This document shows positions 32,506-46,700 of a stretch of DNA of 64,000 bases, piece after piece. The translations under genes were made by a program, and so were the position numbers. Source of the DNA: Pratylenchus scribneri (Eukaryota; Nematoda; Chromadorea; Rhabditida; Pratylenchidae). Under the pieces are notes generated by a model. That model saw nothing but the letters and a program-made list of their open reading frames with translations. It was not told the DNA's origin and did not search any database. The stretch spans positions 186,001 through 250,000 of the forward strand of contig JAQSEB010000187.1 in NCBI GenBank assembly GCA_030063045.1, given 5' to 3'. Each line of letters begins with the position of its first letter. Position 1 is the stretch's first letter.

Positions 32506-35500
32506 TCAAGTACCAAATTGTTCATCCGGATTTTGGTGGTCAATCTTTCGGAATTCATAATTGCCTCGCCCATCCATTTGAAGACTGAAATCATGATGTC
32601 TGCAAAAAAGAGGAGGGAAAATTATTTTTTAAATTTAATTTGATTTATTTTTGAATTAATTTATTTTGAATTAATTAAAAATAAAAAAACAAACTTCCAC
32701 AAAGATTTTCGATGTGAGACGGTGAATAATGTGATGGCCAATTCATGGCATCGTTTGTAGATTGCATCCTCAACATCCGCCGAAACTGCGCTGGTGCACT
32801 CATCCAAAATGGCAAATTGAGGGCGTTGGTAGAAAATACGGGCCATCTATTTAAAAATTAATTTAATTAAATTGTAAAATATTTTTTGTATTTTATTTTG
32901 TGAAAAAATTACCGCAATTCGTTGTTTTTCGCCACCACTTAGCACATCCATCCAGTCCTGTTGACTTTCCCAACCGCCCTCTCGTTCCAAAATATATCTG
33001 TAAATTTATTTCATCATTAATTTGAATAATTTTATTAAATATTTAATTCTCTATTTTATTTATACAATAAAAACGAAAACCTGAGCTGAACATGGTCAAG
33101 TAATTCCTCCAAATCCGTATCCGTAAAGCCCTTTCGCCGCATATCCGCTGGCCTATCCGGATAGATAACCTGATCGCGCAAAGTGCCAATTGTCATGTAT
33201 GGACGCTATTTAATTTATGGAATAATTTAATAAATTAATTTAATTACTTGTGGAACATAGAATAATTTGCCTTTAGCCGGTTTCGTCAATTGTCCACCCC
33301 TTCAAAAAAATAAATATATTTTTCACTTAAATTCAGTCTAATTTACCAAAGTGGCCAAAGTTCGCCGAGCACTCGAAACAGAGAGGACTTCCCGCATCCA
33401 TTTGGGCCACAAACGAGCACATTTGTGCCACCCGGAACTTCCAAATCCAAACTTTGAATGAGCACATCCCCGTTGGGCGTGATCAATGGGACACGTTCAA
33501 ATCGAATTTGGTTGTCACGGATAAGGATTTTGCCGGCGCCCGGTTGGAATAGCGCTGAGCCCATTCCTTCATTTCCATCGGTGAGCGGTGTGAATTGAAC
33601 AGATTGAGGTTCGATTTTATTTTGATTTTCATTGCCATTGGCCAGCAATTGATTGGCAATTCCATTTTGGGTTGCACTTCGTTGCCGAATATTCCCATCA
33701 CCACTGAATTCAGTGCCTGACACCATTGTACGCTGATATTTTCCTAATAAATTAATTTATTAAATTTTTATTTAGAATATTTCAAAAATAAATTTAAAAA
33801 ATTACCTTGATTTAAATCGCTGAGAACACTCATTAATGTGTCTACGCGGGCGGTGAAACCGGCCAAACGGGTCAATTCCCTTCCGGCGAGTGCCAATCGA
33901 CCTACAAATTTATTCATTATAAAATTTATTCGCATTTAAATTTTACCTAATGCTTCGGCCAATTTAAACATCATTCGACCCGAATTGTAATAATCCTTTT
34001 TTATTTTAGGGAATAATTTAAAGTGATGTTATTTAAACTAACTTGCATTAATTCCGTTTTACTTTTTCGCATCAAATTTTGATTGTCTTTATTGAAAAAT
34101 GGTCGAGACATTGTGTACCAGCCGACCTTAAATTTATTAAAAATTATTTAAATAATAAATATAATTTAATTAATTAAACTGACAACAGTGGCCACATATT
34201 TGGCAACAATATTGTCCAGGAATGAAATGGAGAACCGAAAGAGGATTAATGATCGCAAATGTGTGACCATTCGTTGGAATGCATTCATCACTGACAGCCG
34301 TTCACGTTCATTGCCCTAAAAATTTAATTAATTTATTTAAATTTAATTTATTTAAATTTAATTTATTAAATTAATTAATTATATAATTTCTATTAAATTA
34401 TTTAATTCCAATTAATTAAATTTTTTTATTAAAATTAATTTAATTAATTAAATTATTAAATAATAATTTACCTGATAGAATGCAATTTCCTCACTGTTCA
34501 CAATCAATCGAGAATTCACAAATCGATAATCGCCTTCCAACCGTTGTTCCTCCACTGTCATTCGTCCCTAAATATTTTTGTTGAATTTATTGTTTTAAAT
34601 TTTACTCACAATTGGACGCCTCAAATAAGTCAGCACCAGGCCGGATCCGATTAAATAGAAAAAGAGTCGAAGCGGCGCCTGCCAACCCAGCGAGTCTCCA
34701 ATTCGTGAAACGTAGAGAAGAACATCGACTAGAGGCTGGAAAAATATATTTTATTTTATTTTTGGGTTTTTGATGAATAATTTAAATTTTTATATTAATT
34801 TATTCATACTTTGGATAAATTTGAATATAATTCCACAATTCCTTCACAAAAACGGTCAACATCTTGGGTGAGCAATTGGTCGGCATTTGAAATCTATGCA
34901 AAAAATAATTCAATTTTAATTAAATAAAAATTACTCGATTATCCAAATTGGCCATTTTATAGAATGTAAATCCATTTAAATATTGTTTGTAAAAATGATG
35001 GGTCAATCGTTCACGGAAACGCAATTTCAATTCGCTGAGGCCAAACTAAAATTGATTAGTGAAAATATATAAAATAATTTAATGAGTACTTTGAGGAATG
35101 AATTGACGACGGAAACGAGTGGCATACACATTAAATAGTGCAATGTGGATTTCCAAAACAATGGACGTTTTCGTGCAATGATGGCCGCCTCAATTCCAGT
35201 TGAAGTCTTAAAAATCAAATATTTAATTTTATTTTGCATTTTTTAACACAAATTAACCTGAATCATCCAAAGATCAGCATAAGTCCGTAGCAATAATGTC
35301 AGTGCAATCAAAGCCATTAAAGGAACCTTTAGGGCAATTTGATTAAATTAATTTAAATAAAATTTGATAATTACCTCAAAGCAAAATGGGCTGGGAATGA
35401 GGATTCGAATGATGCGGAAAATACGACGAAAAAATGCCAAATTGACGTGTGCCCGTTCCGAATTAGCTTTGGCGCCACCATTTTTGGAATTTGCCGATTT

Positions 35501-35691
35501 TGATGAAAAATGATTGGATGCATTGTGACTGCTTAAAATTAACAATTCTTTTGATAATTTTGTTTTTCAAACCGTAATTTATAATGTGATTTGTAGAGGT
35601 GGATGACGGCGAAAACCAGGCCAGTGCCGATTAAGGCTGGTGCCACTTCACGCAAATTGTTTGGACGTAATTTACTCAAAACACCCGACAT
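32506..35691 (-). CDS. Peroxisomal ABC half-transporter ABCD3/PMP70
   Basis: ABCD3 imports long-chain and branched acyl-CoAs and bile-acid precursors into peroxisomes as a homodimer. The product starts [20 protein letters not shown] with a hydrophobic stretch and continues through ABCD transmembrane exons ([48 protein letters not shown]). The [14 protein letters not shown] motif with [20 protein letters not shown], then TVVG, is the PMP70 subtype form. The nucleotide-binding domain shows Walker [10 protein letters not shown], signature LSGGEKQR, Walker [12 protein letters not shown] and the H-loop [10 protein letters not shown]. The C-terminus [20 protein letters not shown] matches PMP70. About 15 short exons; the stop is at 32506. 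A polar insert of roughly 60 residues (32-kb side of the Walker A exon, around [14 protein letters not shown]) lies just before the nucleotide-binding domain. Confidence 0.92.
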
Positions 35692-36129
35692 TTCTAAAAT
35701 ATTATTTTTATAAAAATTAATTAAAGGTGAAATACCTATTAAAAATGAGCTATATTAATTGCGACATTATTTAGGAGAATATTGCAAGCCAAAATTGAAT
35801 AGAGGAGTAAAGCAGGTTTCGTTGGTCCCCTCGTCGTTCGAAGTGCAAAGAACTGGTTTTTGATTGGCTGATCAAAGTTAGCCGATTTTTGCGTTTTGGT
35901 GTCCTAAACTATAAAACATAAATGAAATGATTTTAAAAAGAAAAAAGGTAAAAAGAATTCATCGATTTATTTAATAAGTATTCATCGCATAATCTAAAAT
36001 CATTCGACAATTCCCCAAAATTTATCAAAAAAAATGAATGAGTAAAAAAAATATATTTTGGTTGACTGACTGATAAGAAAATAATATTTTTTTACCATAA
36101 AATTAGGGATAATATCAATTTAATAATTA
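35692..36129. other. Short intergenic between MAPK and ABCD3
   Basis: It separates the MAP kinase stop from the ABCD3 start on the same strand. It contains the MAPK 3' UTR and no coding exon. A T-rich stretch and AG sites close to the ABCD3 ATG would fit a trans-splice acceptor, but this cannot be decided here. Confidence 0.5.
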
Positions 36130-37677
<1,548 letters not shown>

Positions 37678-38093
37678 TGATTGCAAAAAGGAAAGAAAAT
37701 TTCAAGGGTTTGTAATCACTAGTCATCAGTGAACAAATAAACCAGTCCTTTTATGTCATTGAAGAACTTTTCGCCCAGTCTCTTTCATCCTTCTAAAAAT
37801 GATTCTCCGCTTTTTTTTAATATGATGTGATTGATATCATTTTTAATGAAGCAAAGCAAATCAATTATTCTACTAATTACATTCTTTTTACCTAATCTAA
37901 AAATAAAATTGATTGATGAAAAAAATCAATAAATAATTTAAATATTTTTGCAAAATCTAGATTTTTCTTATCGCAATTTTATTAAAGAATTTATGTTGTC
38001 ATTCATTTATTCCTTTCCTTCAATCTTCACTTTATCCTCATTTTATAAATGTGCTTTTTCAATCGCTTATTTTTTATTTTTTTTCAGATTATT
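37678..38093. other. Divergent intergenic region
   Basis: Lies between the minus-strand MAP kinase and the plus-strand BOD1-like gene, so it should contain both promoters. AT-rich, with no exon, RNA gene or repeat detected. Confidence 0.5.
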
Positions 38094-39818
38094 ATGGATG
38101 TAAAACAAGAGAGTCCGGGAGTTACTTCGTCAAAAATTATCGATCAAACCAAAAAATCTGGCGAATTTGATAAATATCGCCATGAACTTGCCAACAACAT
38201 CATTGAAAGCGTATTCATTTTATGCTTAATATTTAAATAACCAATTTTAATTAAGAGTGAAATGCAGAAACTCATTGAGAAATGCAAAGGCATAATCGAG
38301 GAAACTTTAATTTCAACTTCGGATGCAAATCTACAAAAATTCGGAATAGCACAAATCCGTGAAACAGTGAGAGGCGAGATAAAAAAGCGAAAATTGGTCG
38401 ACAATATGATGGTGAGTGAGTTTTAAAGAAAAAATTATTATAATTTTTTGTATCACATTTTAGAACCGTGTACTGAATCAGGTGAATTTTTGGCAATCCT
38501 AAAGAATCTGGGTCCCTAAATTTTTTAAATTTTTTTTTGCCTAAAAATTCATTTTTAAAGGTAATCGGGCCGTAGAATTCAAAATTGATGTTAATTTTTT
38601 GATATCTTACCACCTTGGTAAAATACTGCCGACTTTTACCAAGAAAAAGCAAAGGGGGGACCAAGGGCATTTTTGCTGAAAATTTTTATATGGCCAATAT
38701 ATAGCTCAATCGACGCAGTTCGATGAGAGGAATTGAATGGTACCACTTTTATAAGGTAATATTTTAATAAAAGCAAGTTATGACCAAAAGAAATATTTGT
38801 CTTGGTAAGGGATTTAGACCTCTAACTTGCCAGTAATTAAATATACCCTATAAAAGTGATACCATTCAATTCCTCTCATCGAACTGCGTCGATTGAGCTA
38901 TATATTGGCCATATAAAAATTTTCAGCAAAAATGCCCTTGGTCCCCCCTTTGCTTTTTCTTGTTAAAAATCGGCATTATCTTACCAAGATGGCAAGATAT
39001 GGCAAAAAGGATGTCAGATTCGTATTTTACGATTTCGATTATACCTAAAAAAACATATTTAATTAGCATATGCAAAAGCTCAATCCAATTTTATCGGCAC
39101 GGATGGAGGAACTTGTACGCACTGAACTTGGGATGCCTAAAGAAATTAAACAAGAATTACCCGATGCAAATCTTGAGTTGATTGATATGGAGGTAACTTG
39201 CTAATAACGAAACCAATAATAATTTTATTCAATGAACAAGGTCTCGAGTGGCGGGAGCGGACAATCATCTGCGGCTTCAAGCTCCAAAGGGAAGAATAAT
39301 TCGCACAGGAATCGTTCTACCGATACCACATCCCATTCATCAGTTCATTCGGATAAGAGGAAAAGTTCGAGTCATGAAAATCAACTTAAGGTTCTCATTT
39401 ATTTATAAATTGATTAGATCGAGAGGGGGATATTTAATAAAAATTTACCAAATTATAATGAATCGAATTTTACAATTATTTTTTTTTATCTAATTCTCAA
39501 TTTTTAGATCGATGTTGAATTTAATGAAGACGAGGATGCGAGCACAATTCTTGATAGATTTGCCGACTCAATCTCCTCATCATGTTCATCTTCACTTTCA
39601 TGCAATGCTTCCGAGGATGGATTAAGACCGGAAATCGAGCACAAAAGCGGTATATTAAATGATTAAAATGTGATTTAATTATTTCCAATTTAGTTCCATC
39701 TTCACGGTCTTCAAATAAAAGCAGTTCAACCCAATCATCAGCGAAACTTTCATCAAAAACAGTTGGCAGTGATAAAGGAAAGACGATCGAAGCGCGTTCA
39801 TTCCACAAAACAACATAA
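38094..39818 (+). CDS. BOD1/SHG1-domain protein
   Basis: The SHG1 domain is found in the COMPASS subunit Shg1 and in BOD1/BOD1L, which act in histone H3K4 methylation and in PP2A control at kinetochores. Six exons (38094-38210, 38256-38411, 39067-39192, 39241-39390, 39508-39649, 39694-39818) give 271 residues with exact phase. The domain covers about residues 15-120: IIDQTKKSGEFDKYRHELAN, KLIEKCKGIIEETLIS, IRETVRGEIKKRKL and LNPILSARMEELVRTELG. The C-terminal half is Ser-rich with KRKSSSH and an acidic FNEDEDAST patch, probably disordered. A large foldback repeat occupies the second intron. Confidence 0.8.
38601..39000. mobile_element. Foldback element with ~155-bp arms
   Basis: The left arm (about 38601-38756) and right arm (about 38848-39000) are inverted copies, nearly identical over CAAAGGGGGGACCAAGGGCA, TTTTTGCTGAAAATTTTTAT, GGCCAATATATAGCTCAATC and GACGCAGTTCGATGAGAGGA. 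About 90 bp separate them. It lies in the second intron of the BOD1-like gene, so the pre-mRNA could form a long hairpin. No open frame. Confidence 0.9.
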
Positions 39819-40591
39819 TACAATTTACCTATTCACATTTTTATTATTTATGTTAAATAACATTCCATAACCTCCCTGGTCATTTACCTATCTCATTTCT
39901 ATTTAAATTATGTTATGATCCTAGTTCTATCTAATATTTTTTCTCAGTTTTTCTAATAATTTTGTTGATTCAACCATTTCAATCCACTATAATATACAAA
40001 ATAAATGTATAAAATATGTAATATCATTGGTTTTTTGGTTTTGAATTAATTATTTGATAAAATTATACCAATTTATTTGAGGTAAAATCCATTTTTGCAA
40101 TTGTAAAAAATTCAACAATATTTTTAAAATTTTATTTTTACATTTATGCAATGCAATGCCAGGTTGAGGTAGGGATCGGCAAATGTCGCTATGTGCATAA
40201 AATGTGCAAAAGAGAATAGGCGGCTAGAGGAAAAATGCACATTTTATGCACATTTTTTTGTAAGGAGGAAAATGTGTCTTTTAAAGGAGGAAAATGTGTC
40301 TCTCCTTTTTCCTCTTGAGCGAGAGAGTATTGAAGCGTCGGAGAAAAAATTTTCTAGAGAAAACGACAAATGGGCGAAATGTGAAAGACACATTTTTTGC
40401 GCAAAGCGACATTTGCCGATCCCTAGGTTGAGGTGATTGCATTTGCGCATATCGCAATCGCAATGAACAGAATTCGAATTCAAATTGTAAATAGAGAAAA
40501 ATGATTTTGAGAAATAAGGAAAGAAAAAATAAAGAAAAAGGAAGCTTCCAAGTTCCAACGACTATCTTTAATTCAAATAGATTTTTAGTTA
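39819..40591. other. Intergenic containing a hAT-like MITE
   Basis: Spacer between the BOD1-like gene and glycyl-tRNA synthetase. Apart from the MITE at 40170-40425 it holds AT-rich sequence only. Confidence 0.55.
40162..40433. mobile_element. hAT-like MITE with 8-bp target duplication
   Basis: The element itself is 40170-40425 (256 bp). It starts TAGGGATCGGCAAATGTCGC and ends with the exact complement. GGTTGAGG flanks it directly on both sides (40162-40169 and 40426-40433). The TAGGG terminus and the 8-bp duplication fit the hAT superfamily. No transposase is encoded; the interior contains repeated AAAATGTG motifs. Confidence 0.92.
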
Positions 40592-43017
40592 ATGTTATTG
40601 AACCAAATACGATTTTGCAGCACTAAAGAAATAAAAAAATTCTCCAAAAAACTTAAACATAAAATTTCGGACTACAATATTGGCTTGAAAATGGCAAAAA
40701 ATCAAACTATTCCAAGCAATGAGACAATAATTGATAGATTCAAACTGGAAGACTTGCTTAAACGAAGATTTTTCTACGACCAAAGTTTTGCCATATATGG
40801 CGGTGTTGGAGGTTATTTATAAATATTTCAAACAATAATCTAATAAAACAAATTCAAGGACTTTATGATTATGGACCGATGGGATGTGCATTGAAACAGA
40901 ACATGATCCAGGTTTGGCGCAATCATTTCATTCTTGAGGAGGCAATGCTGGAAGTTGAATGCACATCATTGACCCCGGAAAATGTTCTAAAGTATTCTTT
41001 TAATTATCATAAAACACATTAAATTATATTATTGATTAGGGCGTCTGGACATGTTGATCGTTTTATTGATTGGATGGTCAAGGACAAAGTTACGGGTGCT
41101 TGTTTTCGTGCCGATCATTTGATCAAAAATCAAGCCGAGACATTGATCAAGGTTTAATAAGAAATATTTCTGATTAATTTTTAACATATTTAGGATAAGA
41201 AGACCGCATCAGATTTGAAGAAAGATTTAGAGGATGTTCTCGTTCGATTGGATGGATTAAGCTGTGATGAAATGGCCGAAACAATTCGAAAATTCAATTT
41301 CAAATCGCCAACAACCGGAAATGAATTGACCGATCCAGTTTCATTCAATTTGATGTTTGCAACCGAAATTGGCCCAACCGGCGATTTTCGTGCTTTCCTC
41401 CGACCCGAAACTGCACAGGGAATTTTTATCAATTTCAAACGGCTTCTTGAATTCAATGCGGTTTGTTCATTTGCTTAATTTACTTAAATATTCACAAATT
41501 TTAGGGTCGATTACCCTTTGCTGCAGCCCAAATTGGCACCGGCTTTCGCAATGAAATTTCACCAAGACAAGGCCTGATCCGGGTCCGTGAATTCACAATG
41601 TGCGAAATTGAACATTTTGTGGATCCATCAAACAAAAAACATCCAAAATTTGCTCGAATTGCTGACCTCGAATTAATGCTCTTTTCGGCTTGCAATCAAG
41701 TGGATGGAAAAGGAATGGAAAAGGTTCGGTAAAATAACACTTTTTGATTTATTTAATATTTTTTAGATGGCAATTGGTGAGGCCGTGGCCAAAGGAATAG
41801 TCGATAATGAAACGCTGGGCTACTACATGGCTCGAACTCATCTGTTTATGCTGGCCGTGGGCATTGCACCGGACAAACTTCGTTTTCGGCAACATTTGTC
41901 CAATGAAATGGCCCATTATGCAAAGGATTGCTGGGATGCGGAATGCCTGACCACATACGGGTGGATTGAATGCGTTGGGAATGCGGACCGGGCTTGCTAC
42001 GATTTACAACAACATTACAAGGCGACTGGCGTGAAATTGGTTGCAGAGAAGAAATTGGCAGAGCCCAAACAAGTGAATGTCATTGAGGCGGCACCAAACA
42101 AATCTGCAATGGGCAAACAATTCAAAAATGACTCCAAACAAGTTTAAATTACTTTAAAATCCTTATAATTTGTTTTTTAGGTTATTGCTTTACTAAAAGA
42201 TATGCCGGAAGAACAAATTATCCAAATGGAATCGGCGATAAAACAAAATGGGTAATTGAATATTTTATTTTTAATTTAAATATTAAATTATTTAAGCAAA
42301 TATCCCCTCACATTGGCCGATGGGAAAATTGTGGAATTGGACGCCGATTTGGTGGAAATTAAACGATTTGAGAAAACTTTGCATGTGGAAGAGGTGGTCC
42401 CTTCCGTCATTGAACCCTCATTCGGGATTGGCCGTGTCATGTACGCCGTGTTGGAACATTCATTCAAACAAAGGGAAGGGGATGAAAAACGATCGGTAAA
42501 TTCATTTTTATTAATTAATGAATTATTTTTAACCAATTTAGTATTTGGAATTGCCACCAATCATTGCGCCAATTAAATGCTCAATTTTGCCAATCAGCCA
42601 AAATGAACGGCTCGAACCAATCATCCAAGCTGTTCGAGAGGAATTGACCAGCAGAGAAATGAGTTCAAAAATTGTAGGGAAATAAATTTATTTTCATTTA
42701 AAAATATTTAATTAAAGGATGATAGTGCCGGCTCAATTGGTCGTCGATATGCGCGCACCGACGAAATTGGCATTCCATTTGGCATCACAGTGGACTTCGA
42801 GTCGAAGACAAAGCCGTGGACCGTGACACTTCGATATGCACCGACAATGCAACAAATTCGATTGGAGGTAATTATTTGCAAAGGAAAAATTAATACAAAA
42901 ATAAATATTTAGGTGAATGAAGTTGGCAATTTGGTGGCCCAATTGGTTAAAGGCAAAATCACATGGGACAAAGTGCTTGAAAAGTATCCACTGTTCAGCT
43001 CCAAATCAGAAGATTGA
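40592..43017 (+). CDS. gars-1: Glycyl-tRNA synthetase, probable dual cytosolic/mitochondrial
   Basis: A class II synthetase charging tRNA-Gly. About ten exons from ATG 40592 to TGA 43017. Motifs in order: [72 protein letters not shown], motif 2 [49 protein letters not shown] [39 protein letters not shown] (motif 3) and [20 protein letters not shown] [18 protein letters not shown]. The family's WHEP domain is absent. The first Met begins a basic, amphipathic leader ([20 protein letters not shown]) and a second in-frame Met follows ([14 protein letters not shown]), a layout suited to producing mitochondrial and cytosolic forms. CKS1 lies 310 bp downstream. Confidence 0.95.
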
Positions 43018-43327
43018 TTTTAATTTTGATGAATGAATGAATCAATTAAGATAAATTATAATTTATGGTGATTGTTTTATTTAATTTGTTTTAATTTTTC
43101 TGAGACTTTCGAATTTTATTTAAGCATATTGATATTTGATTGGAAGAGGATTTATTGTTTAAATTGGATTTTAATTGTTAAAATGACCTTCAATTTATTA
43201 TTCAATTTTATTTTATTTGTTGGTTCAATACCAATTAATTATTTTTTCATTTTTATCAAATCAATTAACTATTTTTAGCGATCGATAATTATCAAAAACA
43301 ACATCATCATTACCATCATTCTTGAAG

Positions 43328-43701
43328 ATGGCAAGCGAATTTTATTATTCAAACAAATACGAGGATGACGAATATGAATATCGACACGTTCACGTCACGA
43401 AAGAGGTTAGATTATTTTAAAACAAATTTATTCAAAAATATAACACAATTTAATAGGTAGCAAAGCTGGTGCCGTCCAATCGCCTGATGTCCGAGTCAGA
43501 ATGGCGCAGTCTTGGCATCCAACAAAGTCCAGGTTGAGCCTTTTTCTAATTAGAAATTACTTAAATAAAAATTTAGGCTGGATCCACTACATGATTTGGC
43601 CCGCCGAACGTCATATTCTGCTTTTCCGCCGTCCAAAATCGAAATCCAATGCTGGCGCTGGTGGAACATCGAAGAATGCGACCCAATTGAAGGTTGGCTG
43701 A
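43328..43701 (+). CDS. cks-1: Cyclin-dependent kinase regulatory subunit (CKS1)
   Basis: CKS proteins bind CDK1/CDK2 and phosphorylated substrates and are needed for mitotic progression. Three exons (43328-43405, 43457-43532, 43577-43701) give 92 residues with exact phase. The family signature is complete: EYEYRHVHVTKE, LVPSNRLMSESEWRSLGIQQ, SPGWIHYMIW, PAERHILLFRRP. A short Lys/Ser/Gly tail ends the protein. The 310-bp gap to glycyl-tRNA synthetase on the same strand is typical of a nematode operon. Confidence 0.95.
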
Positions 43702-46700
43702 AGAACCACAACAGAACAGAGGACAGCATAGAACGGACGAATAAGATGAAAAGCGGCACACATTTATGGTCATTTACCTTTCGAAATTCACTTCTGACTT
43801 ATTTCTCTCCCCTCTTTCATCATCCATCAAACTTGCCTTCTCAATATTTTTGACCTCTTCCTTAATTTGAACGATCATCACCGCTTTGTATTTTTGATAT
43901 ATAAAATTAAATCCGGATAAATATGTAATGTATTCTTCAATTCATATTCGTACAAACACAAAGGGTTTAAAGGTAAAAGTTTAACCTAGTTTTAAAAATT
44001 AAAAATTTTCGGTTTTATACGCAAAACTTTTTACTATACCCAATGTATTATAAAAAATACAGAATAGATTCTTATGTTAGCTACAAACTGATATATGAGT
44101 TTGTGTTTGTGGGTCAATTTTCAAACTCATGGCATTGGGAGGTTCGTGGTCGAATGGCGAAGAGAGGTGGCTTGATAAGGGGAAAGCGGGGCGGGGGTCG
44201 CCGGTTCGAATCCATCCAAGTGCAAGTAATTTTTTTAAATGAATAAAAGGTGGAAAAAGGTTTTTGTGAGCGGGGAAACAGGTTTTTTTATTGTTTTGAA
44301 TTTTTTTGATTGCCTATATATGGAAATAAGAGGTTTGAAAATTGTAAAATTAGTAAATCTTTCATGAGGCGAGTCTTAAAGTGCCCCACGCTTATGAAAC
44401 GGAGCATGTATTTCTCAAACCAATGGGGCATATATTAAATCCGGATAAATAATGTATTCTTCCTTCGAATCCATTCCAACAATTTACCACCAAAAGTATC
44501 CCCTTTATGCACTTTCCAATGACTTGGCCAATAATTCTTTGCTTCCACCCAATTCTCACCAACCCCATTCAATTTTCCGCTCATTTTGGGTCAATATTCG
44601 AACAATGAATGAATGAATGGGGCCACCGACCGGTCGGCAACGAAAATTGAGCCGTTCTTCCTCCCTTTCCCCATTGGCATTGGCACTTGGTCGGCTTAAC
44701 CCCCTTCTCTTTCTCCTTGTTCCCACCGGCACAACCAACCCCCAACCACCGCTTTTCGGCGTTAATTCGTGGAGGCTTGTACTCTTCTTGCTACTTCTGC
44801 TGGTGTTGGGGCGGCTTACCGGCTCCAGCAGGAAAAGGCGTCCCTTATTTTTGCTCCAAAAATGCCAAATCCACACGGGAACGTGGACGGACTGTGGAGG
44901 GGGACAACAGGCGGAGTAGAAAGGTTGACTGCTCATTTGGCCACTGATGAGAGGTGCTGCTGCTGCTTCCTCCAATTCCCAATTTTAAGCATTTTCCCCC
45001 GGGCATCCTCTATTCTTAATTATTTTTCATTTGGGCCGTCTGATGAGGGAAATTAATATTAAAATTGAGTGAGGAGACATTAAACATTGCCATTCAACAA
45101 TCATTCAATTATTTGATTTATCGTACACTCATTTTTCCTTAATCCATCCAATTGTTGCCATTTGCATTGAACCACCTTTTTGGGTCAATATTCTCGCCTA
45201 TCCCTGGATAACATCCAAAATCCCTCAAATTTTCTCCATATTAAGGGGGGGGGTTGGCACACATGGCATCGATAATTGTTTTTGACACTTCTTTTTCCTT
45301 TACCCCTTAGCCTTTTCCATTCCTTCCTAAAGCTTTAATTAAACATTGCCCTGTTTTTGGAGTTTTGGCCGAGAAGGAGTTTGCCGGAATGACGCGGCAT
45401 TCCCAAAGGCGGAGGAAATGAGGCGAACCCCCTTTTTGAATTGAATTCCTTTTCATTCAAAGTACTTAATTGGAATGGGAATGGGGCACCATTTTACGTC
45501 ATTCTATTTGGGTTCATTTTTCTTTCTAGTTTCAACCATATACTCCAATCTCCAGTCTCCACTGCCTAATGAGTAATTGGAAAATTACAATTTACACCTT
45601 TACTTCCTTGCCAATTCATTAAAATTTCCCGATTAGATTGTTCTTTGAGATATTACCCCAATTCATTGAGAATAGCCTGGAGAAGAAGACATGTTTTCTT
45701 AAGCAATGATTTATATTTTATTGTTTTTTTGCCCAATCATTTGGCGCCCATCATCGCAAAAAAAAAACATTTGTTTTATGCCGACAAAATAATCGGCAAG
45801 AATTCACACAATTGGGGGATTGGGCGAATCACATTCAGCCAGATGATTTTTTGCCCGGGAAAATTGGTGTGAAAAATGGGGGATTATTAATGGATTATAT
45901 GGCCCAAATCAACTGATCCAAAATTGCTTTTTGGGACGATGAAAAGATGCAATTTTATTTTCCCCGAACAAAATTCTATATTATTTCTACAGATTTTAGT
46001 TTCGCCCCAACCATTTCGTCCTTTGTCATTGGTAAATTTTCTGTTAGCATTTGGCTTTTTGAATGTAATTTATGCGAGTATTTTACACATTTTAGAGTGT
46101 TTGCAAAAGGAAATTTGTACCAAATTTGAAACATACTAAATGGACCAAAACAATTCCTCCTCCCTCCTCCATTCTGCTGCAAATTCATTCTATGGCCCCG
46201 GGCATTGGGCCAATTCGGTGCCAATGCCAACCCCTTCCATCCGCCTTTGGGGGTTTCTTTCTTCATTCTTTCGTGTTCTTCGGATCGGCTCGAATTTCCA
46301 TCCGTTCCATTTGGATTTTAGTAGCCTCAAATAAAAAGACCAAAAATGAACACTGGCCAAGGAATGGGGGCAGAAGATGGCCACAGGAAATTTCCCAGCA
46401 GCCCACCAAATTAATTGGCACTTGCCCTAAACCAAAACCAATTCAAAATTGATGGCCAATGAATTTGGCCATTTTGTGAATGAATGGCTATGGGTTATGG
46501 GGGAACTATTCCATAAACCGTCAGTTAAAGAATTTAGTATGAGTTAAATGGCGGGGCCTTCGATTCCATTATGAGAAAATTTACGAGTATGAAAATTGTT
46601 TAAATTACAATTTTGATTGTCTTTAAAAAACCACCCTTTTGAATGAGAGGATATAAGACAAATTTATTCCTTTAAGTTTCAAATTACCCTCAATTGCACA

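Noticed and set aside
44556..44975. 139-codon minus-strand open frame in the gene desert
   Set aside because: Arg/Ser/Pro-rich composition without motifs, with overlapping open frames of similar length on the other strand; no splice or family support.
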